This document shows positions 8,138 through 16,390 of a stretch of DNA of 33,052 bases, piece by piece (positions within the stretch are counted from its first letter, which is position 1; each line of letters opens with the position of its first letter). The DNA comes from an uncultured Candidatus Melainabacteria bacterium. GTDB taxonomy: Bacteria > Cyanobacteriota > Vampirovibrionia > Gastranaerophilales > Gastranaerophilaceae. The notes beneath the pieces are model-generated. The model was not told the origin of the DNA and did not search any database. It was given only the letters and a program-made list of their open reading frames with translations. The translations under genes and the position numbers were made by a program. Location: NCBI GenBank assembly GCA_949741915.1, contig CATJOM010000034.1:1-33052 (forward strand). Direction: 5' to 3'.

Positions 8138-9472
8138 ATGAAGAATGTGTATATTGAAACGCTAGGCTGCCAGATGAATAAGTCTGACACGGAGAGAATT
8201 TTGGGAATATTGTCTCATTTTGATTATCAAAAATCCAGTGAGGATGAAGCCGATTTATATATTGTAAATACTTGTTCTATCAGAAAATTATCTGAAGATA
8301 AGGCTTATTCAAAGCTTGGCGTGTGGGGAAAATTAAAGGAAAAGTGTCCTGATATCAAGATTGGGATTTGCGGGTGCGTGGCGCAGCAGGAAAAGGAAAC
8401 GCTTCTTAAAAAATTTCCATATCTTGATTTGATTTTTGGCACACATAATATATATGAGTTACCTGAACTGATTAATAAAATTAAAGATGGCGAAAGGGTT
8501 TGTGCTATTAGAAATACTGCTGTTGCCGAAAAGGAGTATAATATTACAAGGACTGAGGGTATAAATGCCTGGCTTCCTATTATGGAAGGGTGCAATAATT
8601 TTTGTACATACTGTATTGTGCCGTATACAAGAGGAAGAGAGCGAAGCAGGACGCTTGAGACCGTTATTAATGAAGCAAAAAGCATTATTAAACAAGGCTA
8701 CAAAGAAATTACACTTTTGGGACAGAATGTTGACAGTTATGGCAAGGATCTTGAGCACAAGCCGACATTTGCAAAATTGTTATATGAATTAGATAGCCTT
8801 GAAGGAGAGTTTAGGATTCGTTTTACAACATCTTATCCGACAGATATCACGGATGAAGTTATTGAGGTTGTAAAGAATGCATCAAAAATTTGTGAATGTT
8901 TTCATATACCAATGCAAAGCGGGAATGACAGAGTGCTAAAAGCAATGAACAGGCGATATGACAGGGCTCAGTATTCAAATATTGTGAATAAAATAAGGAA
9001 TAATATTAAGGATGTTACGATAACTTCCGATTTTATTGCAGGTTTCCCTTCTGAGACTGAAGAAGAATTCATGGATACAATCAGCGCTATAAAAGAATTA
9101 GGGCTTGATTATTCAAACACTGCAGCTTATTCGCCAAGGCCAAATACGCCTGCAGGAAAGATGGTTGATAAGTTCATTGCTTTAGATGAAAAGAAAAGAA
9201 GGCTTCAAATTTTGAATGATACTGTAAAAGAAGCTTCAAAAATGTCTAATTTAAATTCTGTCGGGAAAACCTATGAAGTTTTAGTTGAAAAGATTAAGAC
9301 GGAAAATGGTTTAAGGCTTGCAGAAGGCAGGAGCAGAAACAACAAGGTTGTGCATTTTAAATCAAACACAGCTCAGATTGGCGATTTTGTTGATGTTGAA
9401 ATTAATGAGGCGCTTGTATGGTGCATTAAAGGCGAAGAAGTCAAGGCAGATGTTCTTTCAGGGGCAAGATAG
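8138..9472 (+). CDS. miaB: tRNA-2-methylthio-N6-dimethylallyladenosine synthase MiaB
   Basis: A radical-SAM methylthiotransferase that turns i6A37 into ms2i6A37 in tRNAs reading UNN codons. The N-terminal UPF0004 cysteines are C11 (ETLGCQMN), C46 and C80. The radical-SAM triad is C152-C156-C159 in EGCNNFCTYCIVPYTRGRE, the MiaB form. A TRAM-like RNA-binding region occupies about residues 370-435. Length (444 aa) is normal. It follows the synthase-family gene by 6 nt and precedes lrgA by 11 nt, so the four genes 6821-10573 look like one transcript. The partner miaA is not in the window. Confidence 0.96.
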   Translation: MKNVYIETLGCQMNKSDTERILGILSHFDYQKSSEDEADLYIVNTCSIRKLSEDKAYSKLGVWGKLKEKCPDIKIGICGCVAQQEKETLLKKFPYLDLIFGTHNIYELPELINKIKDGERVCAIRNTAVAEKEYNITRTEGINAWLPIMEGCNNFCTYCIVPYTRGRERSRTLETVINEAKSIIKQGYKEITLLGQNVDSYGKDLEHKPTFAKLLYELDSLEGEFRIRFTTSYPTDITDEVIEVVKNASKICECFHIPMQSGNDRVLKAMNRRYDRAQYSNIVNKIRNNIKDVTITSDFIAGFPSETEEEFMDTISAIKELGLDYSNTAAYSPRPNTPAGKMVDKFIALDEKKRRLQILNDTVKEASKMSNLNSVGKTYEVLVEKIKTENGLRLAEGRSRNNKVVHFKSNTAQIGDFVDVEINEALVWCIKGEEVKADVLSGAR

Positions 9473-9483
9473 GAATTTGTGCA

Positions 9484-9870
9484 ATGAAACTTCTTTTGAA
9501 GAAAATGTTCAGAATGCTTGCTGGTTTTTCTATATTGCTTGTCTTGCAGATTTGTTCAGAGAGGTTTTTGCATTTTTTAGGGGTAAAATTTCCTGCGACA
9601 ATTTTTGGGATGATTATTTTCGTTTTACTTTTACATTTTAAGATTATTCCTGCAAGACTGGTTAAGGATATATGCGGTTTTATGATATCGATTTTGCCTG
9701 CACTTTTTGTTCCGCTTTTGGTTGGAATTACTGTTTATTATAATTCTATTAAGCAGAATTTTTTAGGGATTGCTGCGGTTATTGTTATAGGTACGTTTGT
9801 TACGATGGTTTCGACCGCAATCTTTGTAGATAAGATGATGGAGTGGACTGGTAAAAAAGATGCTTCATAG
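9484..9870 (+). CDS. lrgA: CidA/LrgA family holin-like membrane protein
   Basis: 128 aa with four hydrophobic segments. The family core is visible in LGVKFPATIFGMIIFVLLLH and in the following ILPALFVPLLVGI. CidA/LrgA proteins are small holin-like membrane proteins linked to murein hydrolase control, autolysis and metabolite transport. The start ATG is preceded by AGGA at 9471-9474. The 3' end overlaps lrgB by 11 nt, the usual translationally coupled arrangement of this pair. Confidence 0.9.
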   Translation: MKLLLKKMFRMLAGFSILLVLQICSERFLHFLGVKFPATIFGMIIFVLLLHFKIIPARLVKDICGFMISILPALFVPLLVGITVYYNSIKQNFLGIAAVIVIGTFVTMVSTAIFVDKMMEWTGKKDAS

Positions 9871-10573
9871 TTTTTTTGTTAAAATTTTATATTTTGTCTT
9901 GACATTTGCAATATTCTATCTTGCTAAGTCTGTTAACAGGATTAAACTTTTTAAGAAACTACCTCCGATTTTATTATCAAGTGCCGTTATTATATTGCTT
10001 TTAAGATTTTTTAATATTGAATTTAGTGAATACAACACAGGGGCAAAATATGTTACGTTTCTTTTGGGGCCTGCAACTATTGCCCTTGCTTATCCATTGA
10101 TTAAAAACAGAGAGGTTTTGATTCAAAATAAAAGGGCGATTTATTGCGGTTTTGTTTTTGCTACTTCTATTGCAATTACATCTGTCATGGTGCTTGGAAA
10201 ATTTTGCCATACAAAATTTCCTATTATAATTTCCATGCTTCCAAAATCTGTCACCACGCCTATTGCAGTTGAAATCTCAAAAACAACAGGAGGAATACCT
10301 GAATTAACTGCCTGTGCTGTTATTTTTACAGGTATTTTTGGTGCAATCTTTGGCAGAAGGATTTTAAAGTTATTCAATATAGATAATGATGTTGCAATAG
10401 GCCTTTCAGTGGGTGCCGCATCCCATGTTATGGGAACATCAAGCCTGGCTGAAAGAAAAAAATTCAAGCAGGTTGCAATAAGTACAGTTGCACTTACCAT
10501 TGTAGCTATTCTGACTGCAATATTTATTCCTGTATTATTAAAGATTTATTCCAAAGTCATGTTATTGTTTTAA
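9860..10573 (+). CDS. lrgB: LrgB/CidB family membrane protein
   Basis: 237 aa and highly hydrophobic (about 6-7 membrane segments). The LrgB signature is clear: MLPKSVTTPIAVEIS, then TGGIPELTACAVIFTGIFGA and VGAASHVMGTSS. It is the partner of LrgA; in plants and bacteria the pair is tied to glycolate, lactate or pyruvate export as well as autolysis. Start: ATG 9860, inside the end of lrgA. It is the last gene of the operon. The bidirectional terminator at 10827-10859 lies 250 nt downstream, past a separate small gene. Confidence 0.92.
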   Translation: MLHSFFVKILYFVLTFAIFYLAKSVNRIKLFKKLPPILLSSAVIILLLRFFNIEFSEYNTGAKYVTFLLGPATIALAYPLIKNREVLIQNKRAIYCGFVFATSIAITSVMVLGKFCHTKFPIIISMLPKSVTTPIAVEISKTTGGIPELTACAVIFTGIFGAIFGRRILKLFNIDNDVAIGLSVGAASHVMGTSSLAERKKFKQVAISTVALTIVAILTAIFIPVLLKIYSKVMLLF

Positions 10574-10622
10574 GGATTTTTATTTAAATTGTTATGTTCT
10601 GCAATACTTACGTGTGTTAATT

Positions 10623-10631
10623 TGATATAAT
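10623..10631 (+). promoter_or_regulatory. Extended -10 promoter for the small membrane gene
   Basis: TGATATAAT, a TGn plus a perfect TATAAT, lies about 24 nt upstream of the TTG start at 10655. No convincing -35 is seen, as is often the case for extended -10 promoters. Confidence 0.45.
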
Positions 10632-10654
10632 TGAGTATTTGATTGGAAATTTAT

Positions 10655-10825
10655 TTGACAGAAAAAGAGAAAAGCCTTGGTATATTTAGATTATCTCTTT
10701 TTGTTGTTGGTTTTATATATTATTGTATTTTTGGCCTGTATGGATGAAATGCAAAAAAGAAAAATAAAAAGGCATGGTTGGTGTGGCTTTATTGGTCTGT
10801 ATGTAATTACTTGTTTATTCTGTAA
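10655..10825 (+). pseudogene. Tiny two-helix membrane protein gene interrupted by TGA
   Basis: A TTG start with GGAAA 5 nt upstream opens a frame encoding MTEKEKSLGIFRLSLF and a hydrophobic helix. After 30 codons it meets TGA at 10745-10747. The same frame then continues 25 codons without another stop (NAKKKNKK, then a Trp-rich hydrophobic helix AWLVWLYWSVCNYLFIL) to TAA at 10823-10825, 1 nt before a terminator. Promoter, ribosome-binding site, frame and terminator fit one small gene. The TGA probably replaced a tryptophan TGG. TGA is a normal stop elsewhere in the window, so recoding is unlikely, though a functional 30-aa single-helix peptide is possible. No family is recognised. Confidence 0.5.
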
Positions 10826-10826
10826 A

Positions 10827-10859
10827 ACAAAACCCTGCTCAATATAAGCAGGGTTTTGT
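10827..10859. terminator. Bidirectional terminator between the small gene and pgi
   Basis: A 13-bp stem (acaaaaccctgct 10827-10839 / agcagggttttgt 10847-10859) with a 7-nt loop. T-rich tracts follow on the plus side (10870 onward) and on the minus side. Confidence 0.85.
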
Positions 10860-10923
10860 CGTTTAAATTATTTTATTTTTTTTTTTTGAAATTAGAATAT
10901 GATGAAGATTTCAAACTAATGTC

Positions 10924-12309
10924 TTATCTTCCGATTTTGCAAGTCAAGGTTTCCCTTGATTCTTCGTAGCCTGCTCTTCCCATAAGGGCGTATGTATAAT
11001 TTTTGGCTTGCTCTACGCCAGGCTGGTTAAATGTGTTGATATTGTATAACTCACCAGCTATAGCAGTTTGAACTTCAAGCATGTAGAATAATTGGGATAA
11101 GTAATATGCGTTAACTTTTGGCAATGAAATTGTTAAGTTTGGACGTTTAAAGTCAGCAAGGGCTACGGCTGTTGAATCAGCCTCAGCATTAATTAGTTCA
11201 TTGATTGATTTGCCGCCAAGATAATTTACGCCAGTGCAGTCAAAAATTTTCGGAATTTCAAGATGCGTATCAAATTCTTCAACGCGTATAAAGTTAATGA
11301 TTTTGTCGTGTTTACCTTCATTGTAAAGCTGAATTTGAGAGTGCTGGTCTGTTGCACCAAGGGCCTTAATTGGTGTAGGACCGACATTTACAACGTTTCC
11401 GTTTTTGTCTACTTCTTTACCCAATGATTCTGCCCACAATTGAACATACCAATCTGAAACGTATTTTAGTCTGCTTGAATACGGCATCATCACTGACAAA
11501 TAGTGACCTTTTTTGGTATCCATTAAATAGTGAATCAGGGCGTTTTGTGCTGCAATGTTTTTCCAAATATCGGTATTTTTTAGTGCAAGGTCCATAATCT
11601 TAACACCTTCAACGATTTCGTCGATATCTATACCTACAAGGGCAAATGGAACAAGACCCACTGCTGAAAATACTGAAAATCTTCCACCTACATCATCAGG
11701 CACAACAAAAGTTTTATATCCTTCTTCATTTGCAATTTGTCTTAAAATACCAGATTGTTTATCTGTTGTTGCAACAATATTTTTTCTATAATCATCGCCC
11801 AATAATTGCTGCATTCTGTCTTTTATAATCATAAACTGAGACATGGTTTCAGCTGTTGAGCCTGATTTTGTTATCACATTTACAAGAGTTCTTCTTAAAT
11901 CAAGCATGTTTAGGAGGGCGTTAATTTGATCCGGGTCGATATTATCAAGGAAGAAAATCCTTGGTTGATTTCCTCTATCAGATGTAGAGAGCAAATTCCA
12001 GTATGGTTTTAATAGTGCCTCTGTTACGGCAATACCGCCAAGGGCTGAACCACCTATTCCTAATACAAGAATGTTATCAAAACGCCCTTCAACCATTGCA
12101 GCATATTCTTTAACATACCAAACAGTTTCTTCATTGTAGCCAAGATTCATCCACTGAAGCCATTGTCCGGGCTTATCTTTTCTAAGGTTTAAATCCATGA
12201 TAATTGATTGGATTTTAGGGGCATATTCATTGAATTCTTTTTCAATGTTAAGACCGTATTGTTCGCCAATTACCTGTTCTGTAACATTTTTGTAATTAAG
12301 TTTAATCAT
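10924..12309 (-). CDS. pgi: Glucose-6-phosphate isomerase
   Basis: It interconverts glucose 6-phosphate and fructose 6-phosphate in glycolysis and gluconeogenesis. The SIS-fold signature blocks are present: LGIGGSALGG near residue 85, TKSGSTAETMSQF for phosphate binding, DVGGRFSVFSAVGLVP, the catalytic glutamate in WAESLGKE, histidine in DQHSQIQLYNEG, and lysine in GVEQAKNYTYALMG. At 461 aa it is the shorter bacterial type (E. coli Pgi is about 549). ATG 12309 is preceded by AAGGG. It is a single minus-strand gene bounded by the terminator at 10827-10859. Confidence 0.96.
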   Translation of the reverse strand: MIKLNYKNVTEQVIGEQYGLNIEKEFNEYAPKIQSIIMDLNLRKDKPGQWLQWMNLGYNEETVWYVKEYAAMVEGRFDNILVLGIGGSALGGIAVTEALLKPYWNLLSTSDRGNQPRIFFLDNIDPDQINALLNMLDLRRTLVNVITKSGSTAETMSQFMIIKDRMQQLLGDDYRKNIVATTDKQSGILRQIANEEGYKTFVVPDDVGGRFSVFSAVGLVPFALVGIDIDEIVEGVKIMDLALKNTDIWKNIAAQNALIHYLMDTKKGHYLSVMMPYSSRLKYVSDWYVQLWAESLGKEVDKNGNVVNVGPTPIKALGATDQHSQIQLYNEGKHDKIINFIRVEEFDTHLEIPKIFDCTGVNYLGGKSINELINAEADSTAVALADFKRPNLTISLPKVNAYYLSQLFYMLEVQTAIAGELYNINTFNQPGVEQAKNYTYALMGRAGYEESRETLTCKIGR

Positions 12310-12444
12310 TTTATTCCCTTAAAACATGCTAATACACCAATAATTGTACCTAATCACAATTATATGTAAATAGTAAAAGAAAATTAACGTAAATTAACCA
12401 TAAGGACAATAGAAAAACCTGATTGCTTTTGTCATAAACATAAT

Positions 12445-13050
12445 ATGAAAAGTATTGAAGAAAAAAATGAGGAATTTGTATTAAATATTCTCCATGACAT
12501 AAGATCGCCAATTGCAGGAATAAATATTGCGCTTGAAAATTTAAGCAAAAGAGATGAAATTACGGATGAAATCTATAGGGTAAACAGGCATAATCTAAGC
12601 TATATAGAAAATTTAATGGAAAATTATTCACTAAAGATGGGTAAATATATATTAAAAAATGAATATTTTAATCTTATAAATGTGGTTAATGAGGAAATTT
12701 ATGCTCTGCATTTTTTAATCACAGAAAAAAATCTTAAATTGAATTTGATATGCAATGCAGATAGCATTGTAATTAATGCTGATAAACAGTTGGTAAGGCA
12801 GGCTTTCTTAAATCTTTTAACAAATGCCGTGAAATATTCTCCAAATTCTAATGAGGTCAGAATTGAAATTACTAAGGCAAAAGGTTGTGTTGTAATATGC
12901 GTCGCTAATTCTCTTAATTCTGGCAGTAAAAAAACAACTGGTTTCGGGCATGAAATTATAAAAGATGCCATGGAAAAGCTTGGCGGAAAAATTTATAATG
13001 CGAGGGATAAAAATAAAATTTGCTTTTATATGGAATTAAAGTTAAATTGA
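12445..13050 (+). CDS. Short cytoplasmic histidine-kinase-like protein, sensor domain absent
   Basis: 201 aa. The H-box is at H17 (LHDIRSPIAGI) and the N-box is NLLTNAVKYSP near residues 128-138. The G2-like block reads TTGFGHEIIKDAMEKLGG. The G1 and F boxes and the ATP lid are essentially missing: the region reads VANSLNSGSKK. There is no membrane segment, no sensor domain and no adjacent response regulator. It could be a degenerate kinase, a phosphatase or phosphotransfer protein, or a kinase with an unusual lid. No Shine-Dalgarno sequence precedes ATG 12445, and CATAAT lies directly upstream, so translation may be near-leaderless. Ends in TGA. Confidence 0.8.
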   Translation: MKSIEEKNEEFVLNILHDIRSPIAGINIALENLSKRDEITDEIYRVNRHNLSYIENLMENYSLKMGKYILKNEYFNLINVVNEEIYALHFLITEKNLKLNLICNADSIVINADKQLVRQAFLNLLTNAVKYSPNSNEVRIEITKAKGCVVICVANSLNSGSKKTTGFGHEIIKDAMEKLGGKIYNARDKNKICFYMELKLN

Positions 13051-13285
13051 ACCATCATTTAGATTATTTTGGAGACATTATTGTCTTTAGTTAAATGCTC
13101 AAGATGGTTTTTAAACAATATATTGTTAATCAAGAATTGATTAATATAGGCGTTATTTTGACACTAAAGTTTTTTAACAGTTTTTCTAGCAACCTGGTGT
13201 TTTATACGGATGCATTTAGGTTTTAATTTTAACAAAATTATCTTATCTGTTTCTATTTTTTCAAGTGGAATGATGCCAACAAGCC

Positions 13286-13558
13286 TTAATTTAAATTATT
13301 GCCTAAATCCACAATTTCCATTTTATGGGATATTTCAGCAATAATTCTTGAAACTTCAAATCCTGAAACTATAACTTCCAAGAGCAGTTGTGAATTAATT
13401 AGTACTGTTTCTGTATACTCCATTGAATCCATATCTAAAATTTCGAATTCAACAAAATCAGAACCTACATATTTAAGTTTGCCAAATTGGGCATCAGTAG
13501 CCCATCGTAAAAAAACAACAGCTTTTTCTAAAGCCTTTAACTTTTGTATCATCCTCAT
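13286..13558 (-). CDS. Small conserved-looking protein, possibly beta-rich (Sm-like?)
   Basis: 90 aa, not confidently assigned. After a basic N-terminal helix (MRMIQKLKALEKAV) the pattern FGKLKYVGSDFVEFEILD...YTETVLINSQLLLEVIV has the strand-turn-strand look of an LSm/SH3-like small barrel. This is inference from pattern only. It is convergent with the kinase gene at 12445, with a 235-nt gap holding only weak hairpins (for example aatcaa/ttgatt near 13130). Nothing in its context points to a function. Confidence 0.6.
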   Translation of the reverse strand: MRMIQKLKALEKAVVFLRWATDAQFGKLKYVGSDFVEFEILDMDSMEYTETVLINSQLLLEVIVSGFEVSRIIAEISHKMEIVDLGNNLN

Positions 13559-13645
13559 AATATATATGATATTATTTTTTTTGTGAAAGTCAATTTTAGA
13601 TAATAATTTAATATTGAACTGAGAAATGTATTTGGATATCGGGAT

Positions 13646-14932
13646 ATGCTAAAGCAAGAAATAAATACTGCTTTAATTTATGAAGCCGTATATAATCTAA
13701 TTAAAACCGCGAATGTTAATTTGCCTTCTGATGTTTATAATAAACTGTGTAATTTTAATTGCGAATATAAGGAAATGATGCTGAAGAATGCATATCTGGC
13801 GCAGTTAAAAAAACGACCGCTTTGCCAGGATACAGGGCAGGTCGTAGTTTTTCTTGAAATAGGGCAAAATATCATTCTTGATGGCGATTATATAGAAGAT
13901 GTAATCAATTTTGCTGTTAAGGATTGTTACAAAGAAAATTTTTATAGAAAATCAACCGTGAAGGATGCCATTTTTGACAGGCAGAATAGTGGAGATAATA
14001 CGCCAGCTGTTATTCATACAAAAATAGTCACTGGTAATGAAATCAATATTCTTCTTGGGATAAAAGGCGGAGGTTCTGAAAATGTGACTGCATTAAAAAT
14101 GTTTAATCCTACGGCTAGCTTTAATGAAATATTAGATTATGTAAAAGAATGTGCTGTAAACGCAGGAGAAAATGCCTGTCCGCCTATGTGCATCGGTATT
14201 GGGGCGGGCGGGTGCGCTGAGACGGCAGCTATGCTTGCAAAAAAAGCGCTGTTTGTTGGAAAAAGCGTTGATTTTGAAATTCCGAATGTTTTTGAAACAA
14301 AAATTTTGACTGCGCCCGCGCACATTGCTTCGCTTCCTGTGTGTGTAAATTTAAGTTGTCATAGTTTAAGGCATGGGGCCTGCATAATTAAGGGTGGTAA
14401 AATTATTTATCCTGATAAAATGCAGGAATACCCTGATGTAAAGCTGAATTTTGCTGCTGCTGAAATCAGGAGCGATGATTTTAATTTGTTGCGGAGTTTA
14501 AAAACAGGTGACAAGATATTTTTGAGTGGAACTATTTATACCGCGAGAGATGCAGCTCATAAGAAACTTTGCGATATGATAAAAAATAATGAACCCCTGC
14601 CGTTTGATTTAAATGGAAAAATAATTTTTTATGCAGGCCCATGCCCTGCAGCAGATGGTGAAGTTATTGGGCCTGTTGGTCCTACAACATCAAAGAGGAT
14701 GGATAAGTTTGCTTCATTGTTGTATGAAAATGGTGTCATTGCAACAATAGGAAAGGGTGATAGAAATTTGTCAGGCCTTAATAAATTGTATTTTAAGGCA
14801 GCAGGGGGTGTAGCATGCGTTTTGCAGGATTGTGTTAAAAAATCAAAACTTGTATGCTTTGAAGAGCTTGGCGCCGAGGCTGTATATGAACTTCAGGTTG
14901 AAAAAATGCCTCTTAAAGCAGTAATATTGTAA
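13646..14932 (+). CDS. Class I (iron-sulfur) fumarate hydratase, fused alpha and beta parts
   Basis: It reversibly hydrates fumarate to L-malate with a [4Fe-4S] cluster. The alpha-type half (about 1-245) has C60 in RPLCQDTGQVVVF and C177/C181 in NACPPMCIGIGAGG. The beta-type half (about 248-428) has FLSGTIYTARDAAHKK and YAGPCPAADGEVIGPVGPTTS. At 428 aa it is a compact single-chain form; many bacteria carry two subunits. L(+)-tartrate dehydratase is the close alternative and cannot be excluded by eye. ATG 13646 has only a weak ribosome-binding site (CGGG). Together with the synthase at 6821 it hints at a partial TCA branch. Confidence 0.88.
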   Translation: MLKQEINTALIYEAVYNLIKTANVNLPSDVYNKLCNFNCEYKEMMLKNAYLAQLKKRPLCQDTGQVVVFLEIGQNIILDGDYIEDVINFAVKDCYKENFYRKSTVKDAIFDRQNSGDNTPAVIHTKIVTGNEINILLGIKGGGSENVTALKMFNPTASFNEILDYVKECAVNAGENACPPMCIGIGAGGCAETAAMLAKKALFVGKSVDFEIPNVFETKILTAPAHIASLPVCVNLSCHSLRHGACIIKGGKIIYPDKMQEYPDVKLNFAAAEIRSDDFNLLRSLKTGDKIFLSGTIYTARDAAHKKLCDMIKNNEPLPFDLNGKIIFYAGPCPAADGEVIGPVGPTTSKRMDKFASLLYENGVIATIGKGDRNLSGLNKLYFKAAGGVACVLQDCVKKSKLVCFEELGAEAVYELQVEKMPLKAVIL

Positions 14933-14974
14933 CTTTGCCTCAAAATCAAATTTTGTGTGCGTTTTTACCTATGC

Positions 14975-15003
14975 TTGACAACAATTTTTTCTTGGGGTAT
15001 TAT
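14975..15003 (+). promoter_or_regulatory. Near-consensus sigma70 promoter of rplU-rpmA
   Basis: TTGACA (14975-14980), a 17-nt spacer and TATTAT (14998-15003). The expected leader of about 80 nt before rplU can form a hairpin near 15037-15052 (gccatt / aagtggc), a possible ribosomal-protein leader. Confidence 0.8.
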
Positions 15004-15090
15004 TTGACTTGTTAAATAGGTTGGCTGCGTCTAAATGCCATTATTAAGTGGCTGCAGTTCCTTAAAACCTTAGAAAGGGAAAACGACAAA

Positions 15091-15441
15091 ATGTATGCTA
15101 TAGTTGAAACTGGCGGAAAACAATATAAGCTTGAAGAAGGCAGATATGTTGATATGGAATTGTTGGATGCCAATAAAGATGACAAAGTTACTTTTGACAA
15201 AATTATCATGCTTGTTAATGGTAAAAAATCAAAGGTAGGTCAGCCTTACGTTGATGGTGCTATTGTTGAAGGCACAATTGTAAAAAATGACAAGGCTAAG
15301 AAAATTATTGTTTTTAAACAGCGTCCTAAAAAAGGATATAGAAAAAAACAAGGTCACAGGCAACAATATAGCCGTGTTATGATTAATAAAATTAATACAA
15401 AAGCAGGCAAAAAAGCACAAGATGAAGCAGGAGAAGAATAA
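15091..15441 (+). CDS. rplU: 50S ribosomal protein L21
   Basis: 116 aa. The L21 hallmarks are the N-terminus [17 protein letters not shown] and the basic C-terminal block [23 protein letters not shown], with a short acidic tail. It binds 23S rRNA in the large subunit. The start is an ATG after AGAAAGGGAAAAC. Its stop overlaps the rpmA start (TAATG), so translation is coupled, the usual bacterial rplU-rpmA order. The internal [20 protein letters not shown] segment also matches the family. Confidence 0.97.
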   Translation: MYAIVETGGKQYKLEEGRYVDMELLDANKDDKVTFDKIIMLVNGKKSKVGQPYVDGAIVEGTIVKNDKAKKIIVFKQRPKKGYRKKQGHRQQYSRVMINKINTKAGKKAQDEAGEE

Positions 15442-15695
15442 TGGCACATAAGAAAGGTGTAGGTTCATCAAAGAACGGAAGAGATTCGGAAGCACAACGA
15501 TTAGGTGTCAAAAAGTTTGGCAGCGAACATGTGCTTGCTGGTAACATACTTGTAAGACAAAGAGGAACAAAAATTCATCCTGGCAATAATGTTGGTATAG
15601 GCAAAGATGATACATTGTTTGCTCTGATTGATGGTGTGGTTAAATTTGAACCCCATAGGCGCAACAGAAAACAAGTAAGTGTATACGCAAAATAA
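15441..15695 (+). CDS. rpmA: 50S ribosomal protein L27
   Basis: 84 aa. It begins directly with [16 protein letters not shown], so its tail reaches the peptidyl-transferase centre without the N-terminal extension that some Firmicutes cleave with Prp. [22 protein letters not shown] is diagnostic. It overlaps rplU by 1 nt (TAATG) and shares its promoter. No clear terminator lies before tRNA-Asp, 134 nt downstream, so read-through into the tRNA is possible. Confidence 0.97.
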   Translation: MAHKKGVGSSKNGRDSEAQRLGVKKFGSEHVLAGNILVRQRGTKIHPGNNVGIGKDDTLFALIDGVVKFEPHRRNRKQVSVYAK

Positions 15696-15828
15696 TTTTT
15701 CTGGACAATCAATTATTATTTTGTTAAAATAATAAAGCAAATTAAAAATTTAATAAGAAATGCACAAATATTTTATTAATTTCGGTTTTTGCTTTTAAAT
15801 TTTTTGAAAATTGAATATTTATAATGAT

Positions 15829-15905
15829 GGGGGCGTAGCTCAGCTGGTTAGAGTGCTTGCCTGTCACGCAAGAGGTCGCGGGTTCGATACCCGTCGTCCC
15901 CGCCA
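15829..15905 (+). tRNA. tRNA-Asp (anticodon GTC), CCA encoded
   Basis: Complete cloverleaf: acceptor GGGGGCG (15829-15835) pairs with CGTCCCC (15895-15901). The D-arm begins TAGCTCAGCTGGTTAGAG and the anticodon stem cttgc/gcaag encloses GTC at 15863-15865. The T-loop is TTCGATA, the discriminator is G and CCA is encoded at 15903-15905. A UUCG-loop terminator follows. Confidence 0.97.
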
Positions 15906-15916
15906 TTATTACAATT

Positions 15917-15937
15917 AGCACCTTCGGGTGCTTTTTT
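15917..15937 (+). terminator. Terminator after tRNA-Asp
   Basis: A 6-bp stem (agcacc 15917-15922 / ggtgct 15927-15932) with a TTCG tetraloop and a T-run to 15937. Confidence 0.88.
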
Positions 15938-16101
15938 AATGCATTGTTTTGTTTTAGCAAATTTGATATTCTTATTTAAATTTGTATAATTTTTTATATG
16001 CGGATGTCAAATTCTTTATTTTTTGGTTTCGTGGCTCAATTGTGCTCTTTGTCCCAAGTTATTAAAATAAGATAAAAGGCTTTTTTGGAGGTTCTTTTAA
16101 T

Positions 16102-16235
16102 ATGGTTTGAAAGAGTTTTTGTTCTATACTCATTATTTTAGGATACAACTAGTTTTAGCGTTTGTATCAGGACTTAGTAATCCTTGTATGACTTATTTTT
16201 TGCCTGCAATAATGATTGTCTTTATTGTTAACTGA
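16102..16235 (+). pseudogene. Remnant of a small membrane protein gene
   Basis: A strong ribosome-binding site GGAGGT (16087-16092) precedes ATG 16102, but that frame stops after two codons (ATG GTT TGA). Shifting by one base gives an open frame GLKEFLFYTHYFR, then a hydrophobic stretch LVLAFVSGLSNPCMTYFLPAIMIVFIVN, ending at TGA 16233-16235. This looks like a once-functional start followed by a 1-nt indel. The hydrophobic stretch faintly recalls CcdA/DsbD-type SPC segments, too weakly to assign. Confidence 0.4.
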
Positions 16236-16390
16236 AATCTGTACTTTTGTTAGTATTTTGAATGTTTATCTTCTTGTTGAATTGTTTACCAGTGGTCTCA
16301 TCTATCAAGGGGTAAAATTTTATTTTAGTGAATTTTTAAATCATAATTCTTATATTTGTATGGCAAAAAAAGTTATTATTGGTTTTATAT

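Noticed and set aside
10745-10747. Idea that TGA is recoded as Trp or Gly in this genome
   Set aside because: Several good genes end in TGA (kinase at 13050, 24014 gene, leader at 32263), and the long conserved genes use no in-frame TGA.
15742-15960. Minus-strand open frame containing AGTTGIEPATS...SNQLSYAP
   Set aside because: It is antisense to tRNA-Asp. The GIEPATS-type peptide is a well-known false translation of the tRNA complement.
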